From contig NZ_JAKMCM010000004.1 of NCBI RefSeq assembly GCF_022662015.1, positions 124,001 through 188,000 of the forward strand: a DNA stretch of 64,000 nucleotides, read 5' to 3'. A program made the translations under genes and the position numbers. Source of the stretch: Aestuariivivens sediminicola. Its GTDB lineage: Bacteria > Bacteroidota > Bacteroidia > Flavobacteriales > Flavobacteriaceae. Below are positions 9,539-18,396 of this stretch, one piece after another. The notes beneath the pieces were generated by a model. That model saw only the letters and a list, made by a program, of their open reading frames with translations. It was not told where the DNA came from and made no database searches. Position 1 is the stretch's first letter, and every line of letters begins with the position of its first letter.

Positions 9539-10354
9539 TTATCTAAAAGAGGTCACTCCAAATTTTCTTGCCTCGTCTTTGGCCCTGGGCGCCCATTTTG
9601 TGAGGTTACTGATACGTGTATCATTCGAGGGATGCGTACTTAAGAATTCCGGTGGGGCCTGACCTCCACTGTTTGCTTTCATACGCTCCCATAAGGCCGC
9701 AGCCTCGTCTGGATTATAACCCGCGACGGCCATCAAATAGAGCCCTATTTGATCAGCTTCTGTTTCATGACTTCTACTAAACGGCAGCATAACACCCACT
9801 GTCGAACCGACACCATAAGCCTGATTAAATATATTTCTTTTTTCCTCATCCTTTATGGCTACATTTCCCGCCACAGCCCCTATTTGTTGTAACATACCGG
9901 CACTCATTCGCTGTTGTCCATGATTGGCCAGGGCATGTGCTACTTCATGACCCATAATAGCTGCCACCCCGGTCTCATTCTTCGCAATAGGCAATATTCC
10001 CGTGTAAAACACGATTTTTCCCCCAGGCATACACCATGCATTAACGGTTTTGTCCTCAACCAAATGATACTCCCATTTATAATCTTTCAAATAGCCTTGA
10101 TGACCATTGGCATTCAGCCAACGCTCTGCTGCAACAGCAATTCGCTGCCCTACCCGCGAAATCATAGCGGCATCTTTGGTACCCTCTACAACCTTATTTT
10201 CACTTAAAAACTGATTGTACTGGGCGAAAGATGTCGGGAATAACTGAGAATTCGGTACTAAGGCCATGGTCTTTTTACCTGTAAACGGATTCGTGGCGCA
10301 AGACAGGATAAGACCAACTATACCTATAAAGAATACTACTTTTTTAATTTTCAT
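9539..10354 (-). CDS. M48-family metallopeptidase lipoprotein
   Basis: 271 residues. The N-terminus is a lipoprotein signal with lipobox ending LILSC (Cys19 lipidated). The zinc site is HEVAH at 136-140 with the downstream glutamate motif SHETEAD near 195-201, and the context resembles BepA/LoiP/YcaL-type periplasmic M48 proteases, which clear misfolded outer-membrane proteins. There is no TPR domain, unlike BepA, so it is of the compact LoiP type. Location: inner leaflet of the outer membrane or the periplasmic face. It is divergent from the msrB gene; both act in periplasmic protein quality control. Confidence 0.92.
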   Translation of the reverse strand: MKIKKVVFFIGIVGLILSCATNPFTGKKTMALVPNSQLFPTSFAQYNQFLSENKVVEGTKDAAMISRVGQRIAVAAERWLNANGHQGYLKDYKWEYHLVEDKTVNAWCMPGGKIVFYTGILPIAKNETGVAAIMGHEVAHALANHGQQRMSAGMLQQIGAVAGNVAIKDEEKRNIFNQAYGVGSTVGVMLPFSRSHETEADQIGLYLMAVAGYNPDEAAALWERMKANSGGQAPPEFLSTHPSNDTRISNLTKWAPRAKDEARKFGVTSFR

Positions 10355-10572
10355 ATTGTCAATTTTTATTCAGGTTAAAAATACAAACTATCATTCAATG
10401 ATCTCACTATAGAACAGCATAAGTTTTTAAAAATTGCCATTTTTATTGAAATTATCCTGATTGATCAAACAAACGTGCTTCTGACATGTTTAAAATATTA
10501 AGTATCTTGTTTAAAAAATAAATTGTTAGTTAAAACGACCCTATACGACTTAGGATAAACAAAATCTGTACC

Positions 10573-11052
10573 ATGAAAAATATCACAGTCCTTCTGGCAC
10601 TTCTACTGGTTGTAAGTTGTAACACCAGTGCGCAAAAGCAAAGTAAAAAAAAGACATTTAAAGTTTCTAAATCAGATAGCGAATGGAAAAACCAGTTATC
10701 TGATATGGCGTATTATGTCTTAAGAAAAGGAGGAACAGAACGTGCTTTTTCCAGTGAACTGAATGCTAATTACAAGGACGGTATTTATGTTTGTAGAGCA
10801 TGTGAAACACCGCTGTTTAAGAGTGAGCATAAATTTAACTCGGGAACAGGATGGCCGAGTTTCGACAGGGAGATAAAAGGTAATGTGGCTTATGCAAGTG
10901 GTGATCCAGAAGGTTTTTATGGAATAGAAGAACATTGTGCGACCTGTGGAGGCCATCTGGGCCATATATTCAATGACGGACCGGAACATACGACCGGAAA
11001 GCGGCATTGTATTAATGGTGTGGCTCTGAAGTTCATTCCAAAAGAGCAGTAG
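10573..11052 (+). CDS. msrB: peptide-methionine (R)-S-oxide reductase, exported lipoprotein
   Basis: Reduces methionine-R-sulfoxide in oxidised proteins. The MsrB fold is complete: zinc ligands C74xxC77 and C122xxC125, GTGWPSF substrate loop, GGHLGHIFNDGP, and the catalytic cysteine in RHCINGVAL (Cys146). Unlike cytosolic MsrB it has a lipoprotein signal (VVSC, Cys16), so it should act in the periplasm on oxidised envelope proteins, and it would need a periplasmic thiol reductant. A second, resolving cysteine near position 60 (as in some MsrB) is not present. It is divergent from the M48 protease. Confidence 0.95.
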   Translation: MKNITVLLALLLVVSCNTSAQKQSKKKTFKVSKSDSEWKNQLSDMAYYVLRKGGTERAFSSELNANYKDGIYVCRACETPLFKSEHKFNSGTGWPSFDREIKGNVAYASGDPEGFYGIEEHCATCGGHLGHIFNDGPEHTTGKRHCINGVALKFIPKEQ

Positions 11053-11212
11053 CCTCCCTGATAATAGTTATTTAGACTCCCCTCTAACCTGAGAAGTTAT
11101 TTCCTGACGGTTTCATTTTCAAGTCAGTCATTTTTTTGTATCTTCAATTGGTTTTATTACAGTTTGATTTCTAAGTGAATAACACCAATTATTTTATCTA
11201 AAACCTTCCCTC

Positions 11213-13378
11213 ATGAAAATACGTTTTTTTCTTTTATTGTTCATCATATCACTGAGTGCCCTGCCACAGGGTACATTGCAACCAGATGTCTTTCCACAGC
11301 GTATAGTAACTGATACCTTTTATGGGATACCTCTGGAAGACCCTTACAGGCAATTGGAAAATTTAAATGATCCTAATGTGATTACATGGATGAAAAACAA
11401 TGCCAATCATGCGAAGACTTTATTGAATAGTATTTCAGGTAAGAAAGCCATATTTAATTACATGAAAGAATTGGTTAACAGACGTGCGGCTGCCATATCG
11501 AATGTCAACATAACAGATAACAATACCTATTATTATATCAAGCGGATTCCCGGAGAAGAGATTGGTAGAATGTACAAGCGAAATGGCTATGACGGTGAAG
11601 AAGTTCTGTTTTTCGATCCCAATACGTATAAAATTGATGACGGCAAGACCTATACCATTAGTTCAATTGTACCTAATATACAAGGCGATAAAATAGCAGT
11701 GAGCGTGGCAGCCAATGGTTCGGAAAATCCGGAACTCCTCATTTTCAATAGCCAAGGTGAACAATTTCCTGAAGTGCTGGAATTGGCAAGAGCTGTATCC
11801 TGGCTTAAGGGAGGAGATGCTTTTTATTACAATAAATTCAATTCTTTTGATGTCACTGATGTAGACAGAAAATTATATACTTCTGTTTATTTGCATAAAG
11901 TCGGTACAGATCAGTCGTTGGATACAGTCTGTTTTTCCAAGGATGATTATTCGAATACGGGCATTTCCAAACTAGAAATCCCAGTTATTCTATATTCAAA
12001 AGAAGTCAATAAAAATGTTCTTTATGCAAGTTCGGTAGATAAAAATATCAAGGCTTATATTGCATCCACTGAGGGTGATTTGGTGCATTGGACGCCTCTT
12101 TTAAAAAGAGAGGATAAAGTTACCGGGGTGGCTTTGGATAGCAGCCATGCCTATTATTTAACCTATCATAACGCTCCAAATTTTAAAATTGTAAAAGTGC
12201 CTCTGGACAATCCGGAATTTAAAAATGCGCAGACTCTTGTAGCCCATTCCGATTCTGAAATCATCACTAATGTTGTGGTAACCAGAGATGGATTATACTA
12301 TACTACCGTCGAAAATGGTGTTGAAGCTAAAGTCTATTTCCTTCCTTATGGAAAAGAATCACCTATTCAGTTAGAACTGCCATTTACTGCAGGTCAAGCC
12401 GGTATTTCAAGCAAAGGACATGCCTTTAGTGAGGTTTGGATAACAATTTCAGGATGGACCTCACCGAATAAAAGATTTCTCTATGATCCGAAACAAAATA
12501 CCTTCACACATCAACCACTTTCTACTCCAGTAGCCTATCCAGAATTAGACAACCTCATTGCCAAAGAAGTTTTAGTAAAGTCACATGATGGTGTTATGGT
12601 ACCCGTGTCTATTGTGCATAACAAGGATATTGAAATGAATGGACAAAATCCCTCCGTTCTCTACAGTTATGGGGCCTATGGGAATTCTACCGGACCGTTT
12701 TTTAGTCCCATCATTTTGGCGTTTACCATGTATAATGGTATTTTGGTGGTTCCCCATGTGCGTGGTGGAGGTGAACTTGGAGATGCATGGCATAAGGCTG
12801 GACAAAAATTAAATAAACCCAATACATGGAAAGATGCTATAGCCACTGCCGAATATCTGATTAATGAGGGCTATACCAATCCCAAAAAAATGTCCATTTT
12901 TGGGGGAAGTGCCGGTGGTATCCTAGTTGGTAGAGCTATCACGGAGCGACCTGATTTATTTGTTGCAGGGGCACCAATGGTTGGCGCTATGAATACTGTG
13001 AGAATGGAAGAAACACCAAACGGACCTGTAAACACACCTGAGTTTGGAACCGTGAAAAATCCGGAAGAATTTAAGGGTTTATTGGAAATGGATTCCTATC
13101 ATCATTTAAAGCCCGGTACCGATTATCCGGCTATGCTCATAACTGCAGGTATGAATGATCCTCGTGTTATTGCATGGCAACCAGCTAAATTCGCTGCAAA
13201 AATGCAACACGACAATTCCGGTGATTCACCAATTCTCTTTCTGACCAATTTTGAGGGGGGCCATGGTGGTAGAACGACCTTAACTCAGACCCTGGACGAA
13301 TTTTCCAATCTATTCGCCTTCTTATATTGGCAGTCTGGTCATCCGGAATTTAAATTAAATAAACCGATAAAAGATTGA
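11213..13378 (+). CDS. prolyl oligopeptidase family serine peptidase (S9A), exported
   Basis: 721 residues with a signal peptide (about 1-19). An N-terminal seven-bladed propeller precedes the alpha/beta hydrolase. The catalytic triad is visible: Ser in GGSAGG (about 565), Asp in GMNDPRV (about 648) and His in EGGHGG (about 684). It cleaves short proline-containing peptides after Pro, here likely in the periplasm. It lacks the usual cytosolic length of about 680 residues only because of the added signal. Standalone gene; no hairpin terminator was seen after it. Confidence 0.94.
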   Translation: MKIRFFLLLFIISLSALPQGTLQPDVFPQRIVTDTFYGIPLEDPYRQLENLNDPNVITWMKNNANHAKTLLNSISGKKAIFNYMKELVNRRAAAISNVNITDNNTYYYIKRIPGEEIGRMYKRNGYDGEEVLFFDPNTYKIDDGKTYTISSIVPNIQGDKIAVSVAANGSENPELLIFNSQGEQFPEVLELARAVSWLKGGDAFYYNKFNSFDVTDVDRKLYTSVYLHKVGTDQSLDTVCFSKDDYSNTGISKLEIPVILYSKEVNKNVLYASSVDKNIKAYIASTEGDLVHWTPLLKREDKVTGVALDSSHAYYLTYHNAPNFKIVKVPLDNPEFKNAQTLVAHSDSEIITNVVVTRDGLYYTTVENGVEAKVYFLPYGKESPIQLELPFTAGQAGISSKGHAFSEVWITISGWTSPNKRFLYDPKQNTFTHQPLSTPVAYPELDNLIAKEVLVKSHDGVMVPVSIVHNKDIEMNGQNPSVLYSYGAYGNSTGPFFSPIILAFTMYNGILVVPHVRGGGELGDAWHKAGQKLNKPNTWKDAIATAEYLINEGYTNPKKMSIFGGSAGGILVGRAITERPDLFVAGAPMVGAMNTVRMEETPNGPVNTPEFGTVKNPEEFKGLLEMDSYHHLKPGTDYPAMLITAGMNDPRVIAWQPAKFAAKMQHDNSGDSPILFLTNFEGGHGGRTTLTQTLDEFSNLFAFLYWQSGHPEFKLNKPIKD

Positions 13379-13482
13379 ATCTTGTGAAACCATTGGTTCA
13401 CTGAAATTAAAATTAGTGATCATAATAGTTTCACCTCAAAGATCTATTTTTTTAAAAGAGGTGTGTATACCTTGATAATTTT

Positions 13483-14034
13483 ATGGAAAGCTATCTTTCA
13501 AGTGTCATAAAACAATTTCAATATTATAAGCAGTTAGGCGATAAAACCTTTGAGCAACTCAGTTTTGAAGACCTCCAGAATGACATTTCGAAAGATGCCA
13601 ATTCCATTGCGATTATAACAAAACACCTGGCTGGGAATATGTTGAGCAGATGGACCAATTTTCTCAGTGAAGATGGCGAGAAAGACTGGAGACGAAGGGA
13701 CCTTGAATTTATAGACACCTACACGTCCAGGGAAGAGCTAGTGATGCATTGGGAAAAAGGTTGGCAGTGTTTATTTGACGCCATCGCATCTTTACATGTT
13801 ACCGATTTAAATAAAATCATTTATATACGGAACCAGGGACATACGGTATTAGAGGCTATTAATCGCCAATTGGCCCATTACGCTTATCATGTTGGACAAA
13901 TTGTATTTCTCGGGAAAGTTTTAAGAGGCGCGGATTGGCAGTCACTGTCGATTCCCAAGGGAGGTTCAACAACCTATAATGATGAAAAATTTAGTAAAGA
14001 AAAAAAACGTCAGCACTTTACGGATGATTTATAA
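13483..14034 (+). CDS. DUF1572 family protein (DinB-like four-helix fold)
   Basis: 183 residues, cytosolic, with spaced histidines typical of the DinB/YfiT superfamily metal site: KHLAGNM (His47), then NRQLAHYAYHVGQIV (two His near 130 and 134). Members of this superfamily include bacillithiol-linked transferases and many stress proteins of unknown role; DUF1572 itself has no assigned reaction. It follows the S9 peptidase by about 100 bp and ends at a strong bidirectional terminator. Confidence 0.85.
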   Translation: MESYLSSVIKQFQYYKQLGDKTFEQLSFEDLQNDISKDANSIAIITKHLAGNMLSRWTNFLSEDGEKDWRRRDLEFIDTYTSREELVMHWEKGWQCLFDAIASLHVTDLNKIIYIRNQGHTVLEAINRQLAHYAYHVGQIVFLGKVLRGADWQSLSIPKGGSTTYNDEKFSKEKKRQHFTDDL

Positions 14035-14038
14035 AACA

Positions 14039-14071
14039 AAAAACCTTCAAAATTATTTTTGAAGGTTTTTT
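14039..14071 (+). terminator. bidirectional terminator
   Basis: A 12-13 bp stem, AAAACCTTC... / ...GAAGGTTTT, with a short ATT-type loop and T tracts on both strands, lying between the convergent DUF1572 gene and the NTF2-like gene. Confidence 0.9.
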
Positions 14072-14086
14072 ATTAAATCTCTTTTA

Positions 14087-15016
14087 TTACTTAGCCATCA
14101 TCGCTTGAGCCGTATAATATCCAGCTTCCCGGGTAATCTTACCTTCATCATTGAAATCATGGATTAGCATTACTGGAATGTTAAGTTTTTTCCCATCTGA
14201 TTTTCTCTTCACTCTGAAATCCCACCAGGATTGAACCACTTTGGCATTTCTAATTTCATATTCTAAATAATCCGGATATCCTCTTACATCAATACTTTCT
14301 ATATCCCAAGTTTCTAACATATTTGAAAAAGCTTCTTTTTCTTCGCTAACAGAATTAGATTCACCTCTAGGCATATCTAAGTTCGTGAATTCTGCATCTT
14401 CTGTAAAATAACTAAATGCTTTATCCACATCTCCGAACTCTAAGGCGGCGACCATTCTCCTTACTGTATTGATATTAGGATGTTCATTGTAAATGGTACC
14501 ATTTGTTCTCGTGGCATAGGCATCCCATATGTCTCTTCCTACAGGATAATTATAATAAATAGCCAAATCAATTTTACCTTCGTCATTTAGTCGGTATAAA
14601 TTATGCACCGGCATTTCTACTTTAACACCAGTGGCATCATGTACTCCTTTTAGGTAGTCCCAGGTCTGTACCCAGGTTCTTCCGTCTTTGTATTCTATGG
14701 CATCGGGATAAGCTTCACCATGCCTGGTTAGACTCCTGTAGACCGTCCATTTGCTCCGGTTCTCTACCCATTTTAAAAAATCTTCCTTGTTTGTTCCTTC
14801 AGCATTTTTATTTCTCGTAGTACCGCTGTACGACATGAAATCATCCGCCAAATAGGAAGCCACTGTCTCTACATCTCCTTTAATGTCAGCTTGCTGCATG
14901 GCTTCAACGGCCACGATAGCAGGATGCTCCTTATAAACAGTACCATTTTTTTCTTTTTTTTGGGGATACATTACAGCTACTGTAAGTAGCATGATTGCTA
15001 AAGCATGTTTTCTCAT
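14087..15016 (-). CDS. exported protein with two tandem SnoaL/NTF2-like domains
   Basis: 309 residues with a short signal-like N-terminus (about 1-20). Two NTF2/SnoaL-like domains follow, each opening with nearly the same motif: NGTVYKEHP at 24-32 and NGTIYNEHP at 172-180, then a helix with GD-V-E/D and a DD-F or ED-A-E strand. The fold is an alpha+beta cone used as a small-molecule binding or isomerase pocket; no catalytic pair can be assigned. Monocistronic between terminators. The exact role is unknown. Confidence 0.8.
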   Translation of the reverse strand: MRKHALAIMLLTVAVMYPQKKEKNGTVYKEHPAIVAVEAMQQADIKGDVETVASYLADDFMSYSGTTRNKNAEGTNKEDFLKWVENRSKWTVYRSLTRHGEAYPDAIEYKDGRTWVQTWDYLKGVHDATGVKVEMPVHNLYRLNDEGKIDLAIYYNYPVGRDIWDAYATRTNGTIYNEHPNINTVRRMVAALEFGDVDKAFSYFTEDAEFTNLDMPRGESNSVSEEKEAFSNMLETWDIESIDVRGYPDYLEYEIRNAKVVQSWWDFRVKRKSDGKKLNIPVMLIHDFNDEGKITREAGYYTAQAMMAK

Positions 15017-15106
15017 ATTGAATAAAATTTAATTAGTTAGTTTCTAAATGTAATCAAAAAATACAGTTAAATCATATTTTTAATAATTAATTTAAAGAAG
15101 CTATCT

Positions 15107-16396
15107 TCACTGCTTTAGTTTTGATCGCTTTTTAAAGGGCCTGATAATTAATCGTGCTTCTCTATCGAAGCGTACATAATTATACACCCAATTCACAAAG
15201 ACGACCATACGGTTTCTAAAACCAATTAGAAAGAACAAATGAACAAACATCCAGACATACCATGCAAATACGCCCTGAAATTTAAAGCGTTTAAGGTCTA
15301 CAACAGCCTTATTTCTGCCAATAGTGGCCATAGTTCCTTTATCCTTATATGTAAAGGGTAGCATGGCATCATTCTTTAATAATCGCAAGATATTTTTCCC
15401 CAATTGTTCTCCTTGCTGAATAGCAGGCTGCGCCATCATCGGCAATCCTTCGGGGAATTGAGCAGATTGCATACAGGCGATATCACCAATGGCGAAGATA
15501 TTCTTAAATCCATGCACCTGACTGAATTCATTCACCACCATTCTATGACCACGCGTCATGAACTGCTTAGCATCCAAACCATGTATAGCGGCTCCTTTTA
15601 CTCCGGCAGCCCAAATTAAGGTGGCTGTTTCAAAAGTTAAATCGGTGTTGGTAACAGCAGTTTTACCATCGTAGTTCGTTACCCTTACATTTTTCCAAAT
15701 GTTAACGCCTAATTTTTCTAAAAATTTCTCAGCCTTTTCGGAAGCCTGTTCGCTCATCCCCTTCAAGATGCAATCTGCAGATTGCACGATGTGGATTTGA
15801 GCCATTCGTGTATCCAGATCGGGATAGTCCTTCGGGAGAATCCCTTTTTTAATTTCCGCCAATGCTCCGGCTAACTCGACACCGGTAGGCCCGCCACCAA
15901 CAATCACAAAATTCATCAAAGCGTTGCGTTCATGTAAATCAGATGTCAGAAGTGCATCTTCAAAATTCTCAAGAATTAAACTACGTAAATTGAGGGATTG
16001 GGGTATGGTTTTCATCGCCATACTGTGCTTCTCGATCTCAATATTTCCAAAATAATTGGTCTTTGAACCTGTTGCTACCACCAAATAATCGAATTTTAGG
16101 GTTCCTATATCAGTGATCACAGCATTCTTATCGACATCAACAGATTGAACGTTCGCTAATCTAAAATAAAAGTTGGGAAAATTTTTAAGGATCTTTCTTA
16201 TGGGATAGGCTATGGAATCCGGTTCCAGACCACCAGTGGAAACTTGATAAAGCAAAGGTTGGAAGGTGTGGTAATTATTTTTATCCAATAAGACGACCTG
16301 TACCTCTTGTTTAGATAATTTTTTTGCAAGGGCAATCCCGGCAAAACCGCCACCAATGATTACGATACGCGGATGACTGGTTTTAGGTATGTTCAT
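15107..16396 (-). CDS. ndh: type II NADH dehydrogenase (NDH-2)
   Basis: Single-subunit, non-proton-pumping NADH:quinone oxidoreductase on the inner face of the membrane. FAD-binding GGGFAG near residues 15-20 and the NADH-binding IVGGGPTGVELAG define two Rossmann units; the AIGDIA motif contacts FAD. The C-terminus has hydrophobic/amphipathic helices (WYVWMFVHLFFLIGF) for membrane attachment. I chose ATG 16396 (429 residues) over a possible TTG at 16417, because that TTG lies inside a perfect -7 promoter element and the family begins near the dinucleotide-binding strand. Confidence 0.92.
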   Translation of the reverse strand: MNIPKTSHPRIVIIGGGFAGIALAKKLSKQEVQVVLLDKNNYHTFQPLLYQVSTGGLEPDSIAYPIRKILKNFPNFYFRLANVQSVDVDKNAVITDIGTLKFDYLVVATGSKTNYFGNIEIEKHSMAMKTIPQSLNLRSLILENFEDALLTSDLHERNALMNFVIVGGGPTGVELAGALAEIKKGILPKDYPDLDTRMAQIHIVQSADCILKGMSEQASEKAEKFLEKLGVNIWKNVRVTNYDGKTAVTNTDLTFETATLIWAAGVKGAAIHGLDAKQFMTRGHRMVVNEFSQVHGFKNIFAIGDIACMQSAQFPEGLPMMAQPAIQQGEQLGKNILRLLKNDAMLPFTYKDKGTMATIGRNKAVVDLKRFKFQGVFAWYVWMFVHLFFLIGFRNRMVVFVNWVYNYVRFDREARLIIRPFKKRSKLKQ

Positions 16397-16414
16397 AAAG
16401 AAAAGATTGGTGTA

Positions 16415-16422
16415 CAAAGGTA
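16415..16422 (-). promoter_or_regulatory. -7 promoter element of the NDH-2 gene
   Basis: Minus-strand TACCTTTG matches the Bacteroidota -7 consensus TAnnTTTG exactly, about 19 bases before ATG 16396. No TTG is found at the expected -33 spacing, so only half of the promoter is convincing. Confidence 0.5.
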
Positions 16423-16502
16423 GTATAAAGATAGAAATTTAGCGTATTCTTAATTCTTTATTCGAATTCGATTTTGTAAATTCGTAGCCTAAAATTTAGC
16501 AA

Positions 16503-17879
16503 ATGGGTAAATACGATATTATTGTTCTTGGAAGTGGTCCCGGCGGTTATGTTACGGCTATAAGGGCATCGCAATTAGGATTTAAAACTGCAATTATTGA
16601 AAAAGAAAATCTTGGAGGGGTCTGTTTAAATTGGGGATGTATTCCCACAAAAGCCTTGTTAAAATCTGCTCAGGTTTTTGAATATCTAAAACATGCTGAG
16701 GATTATGGTTTGAAGGTAAAAGACGCCGAACACGATTTCGGGGCAGTAGTAAAACGGAGTCGTGGAGTTGCCGAAGGTATGAGTAAAGGCGTTCAGTTTT
16801 TAATGAAGAAGAACAAAATCGACGTTATCGATGGTTTTGGAAAATTAAAACCGGGTAAGAAGATCGACGTTGATGGCACAGAATACAGTGCAGATCATAT
16901 TATAATCGCTACCGGAGCACGTTCAAGAGAATTACCAAGTTTACCCCAGGATGGTAAAAAAGTTATCGGATACAGGGAAGCCATGAGCTTAGACAAACAA
17001 CCTGAGAAGATGATTGTGGTAGGTTCAGGGGCCATTGGTGTAGAATTTGCCTATTTCTATAATTCCATGGGTACCGAAGTAACCATTGTAGAATATTTAC
17101 CAAATGTTGTTCCCGTTGAAGATGAAGATGTATCCAAACAGCTGGAACGTTCGTTTAAGAAGAACGGTATAAAGATTTTGACCTCTGCCGAGGTGACCTC
17201 AGTTGATACTTCAGGTAAGGGCGTTACTGCTACAGTAAAGACCTCAAAAGGGGAAGAAACCCTCGAGGCCGATATTATTTTAAGCGCTGTTGGTATCAAG
17301 ACCAATATTGAGAACATCGGGTTGGAAGATGTTGGTATTGTTGTGGATAGGGATAAGATTTTAGTCAATGATTTTTATCAAACGAATATTCCGGGTTATT
17401 ATGCTATTGGTGATGTAACTCCCGGTCAGGCTTTGGCCCATGTCGCATCCGCCGAAGGTATTCTTTGCGTTGAGAAGATTGCAGGTCAGCATGTGGAACC
17501 CATAGATTATGGAAATATTCCTGGCTGCACCTATTGCTCCCCGGAAATTGCAAGTGTAGGCCTTACAGAGAAGCAGGCCAAAGAGAAGGGCTTTGATATA
17601 AAAGTCGGTAAATTCCCGTTTTCCGCATCGGGTAAAGCCAGTGCAGGAGGGAATAAAGAAGGGTTCGTCAAAGTTATTTTCGATGCCAAATACGGTGAAT
17701 GGTTAGGTTGCCATATGATTGGTGCCGGCGTTACTGATATGATCGCAGAAGCGGTTTTAGGCAGAAAACTCGAAACTACGGGCCATGAAGTTTTAAAAGC
17801 AGTGCATCCGCACCCCACCATGAGTGAAGCAGTTATGGAAGCGGTTGCCGCCGCCTATGATGAAGTCATTCATATTTAA
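16503..17879 (+). CDS. lpdA: dihydrolipoyl dehydrogenase (E3)
   Basis: Flavoprotein disulfide reductase that reoxidises dihydrolipoamide in pyruvate, 2-oxoglutarate and branched-chain dehydrogenase complexes and the glycine cleavage system. FAD-binding GSGPGG (11-15), redox pair C41-x4-C46 in GGVCLNWGCIPT, NAD-binding GSGAIGVEF, AIGDVT, and the C-terminal HPHPTMSE active-site His-Glu dyad are present. 458 residues, normal length. It is not next to E1/E2 genes, so it may serve several complexes. Divergent from ndh, ends at a bidirectional terminator. Confidence 0.97.
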   Translation: MGKYDIIVLGSGPGGYVTAIRASQLGFKTAIIEKENLGGVCLNWGCIPTKALLKSAQVFEYLKHAEDYGLKVKDAEHDFGAVVKRSRGVAEGMSKGVQFLMKKNKIDVIDGFGKLKPGKKIDVDGTEYSADHIIIATGARSRELPSLPQDGKKVIGYREAMSLDKQPEKMIVVGSGAIGVEFAYFYNSMGTEVTIVEYLPNVVPVEDEDVSKQLERSFKKNGIKILTSAEVTSVDTSGKGVTATVKTSKGEETLEADIILSAVGIKTNIENIGLEDVGIVVDRDKILVNDFYQTNIPGYYAIGDVTPGQALAHVASAEGILCVEKIAGQHVEPIDYGNIPGCTYCSPEIASVGLTEKQAKEKGFDIKVGKFPFSASGKASAGGNKEGFVKVIFDAKYGEWLGCHMIGAGVTDMIAEAVLGRKLETTGHEVLKAVHPHPTMSEAVMEAVAAAYDEVIHI

Positions 17880-17910
17880 AATATAAGATTGAAGCAGATC
17901 ATATAACGAA

Positions 17911-17937
17911 AAAGTTCCGTTTTCATGGAACTTTTTT
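17911..17937 (+). terminator. bidirectional terminator between lpdA and aroQ
   Basis: AAAGTTCC / GGAACTTT, 8-bp stem, 8-base loop, followed by TTTT on the plus strand and by TTTTCG on the minus strand. Confidence 0.88.
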
Positions 17938-17956
17938 ATGTTTTAGATGGATGTGT

Positions 17957-18376
17957 TTATTCCAAAAAGCTTTGAATGGCCAACTCATAGCTCTGTAAAC
18001 CAAAACCCAGAATAACCCCTCTGGCATTTGGCGAAACGTAGGACTGATGTCTAAACTCTTCCCGACCAAAGGTGTTGGAGATGTGCACTTCTACTACAGG
18101 GGTATCAATGGCCTTAATGGCATCCCCTATTCCAACAGAGGTATGGGTATAGGCCGCTGCGTTAAGAATGATACCATCATAACTAAATCCAACTTCCTGT
18201 AATTTATCAATAATCTCTCCTTCGATATTCGATTGAAAATAATCTATGGATGCCGTTATGTATTTGCCTTTAATTTTTTCCAAAAATTCGGTAAAGGTGA
18301 GACTGCCATATATGTTGGGTTCTCTTTTACCAAGCAGATTCAAGTTAGGTCCGTTGATGATGATTAGGTTTTTCAT
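17957..18376 (-). CDS. aroQ: type II 3-dehydroquinate dehydratase
   Basis: Third step of the shikimate pathway (3-dehydroquinate to 3-dehydroshikimate). The 139-residue protein has NGPNLN at 8-13, REP with Arg18, catalytic Tyr23 in NIYG, NAAAYTHTS and EVHISN with His98, all hallmarks of the dodecameric type II enzyme. It starts 20 bp after the end of the upstream exported-protein gene on the same strand, so it may be transcribed with it. Confidence 0.96.
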   Translation of the reverse strand: MKNLIIINGPNLNLLGKREPNIYGSLTFTEFLEKIKGKYITASIDYFQSNIEGEIIDKLQEVGFSYDGIILNAAAYTHTSVGIGDAIKAIDTPVVEVHISNTFGREEFRHQSYVSPNARGVILGFGLQSYELAIQSFLE

Positions 18377-18396
18377 ACCGTAAATATATTTAAAAA

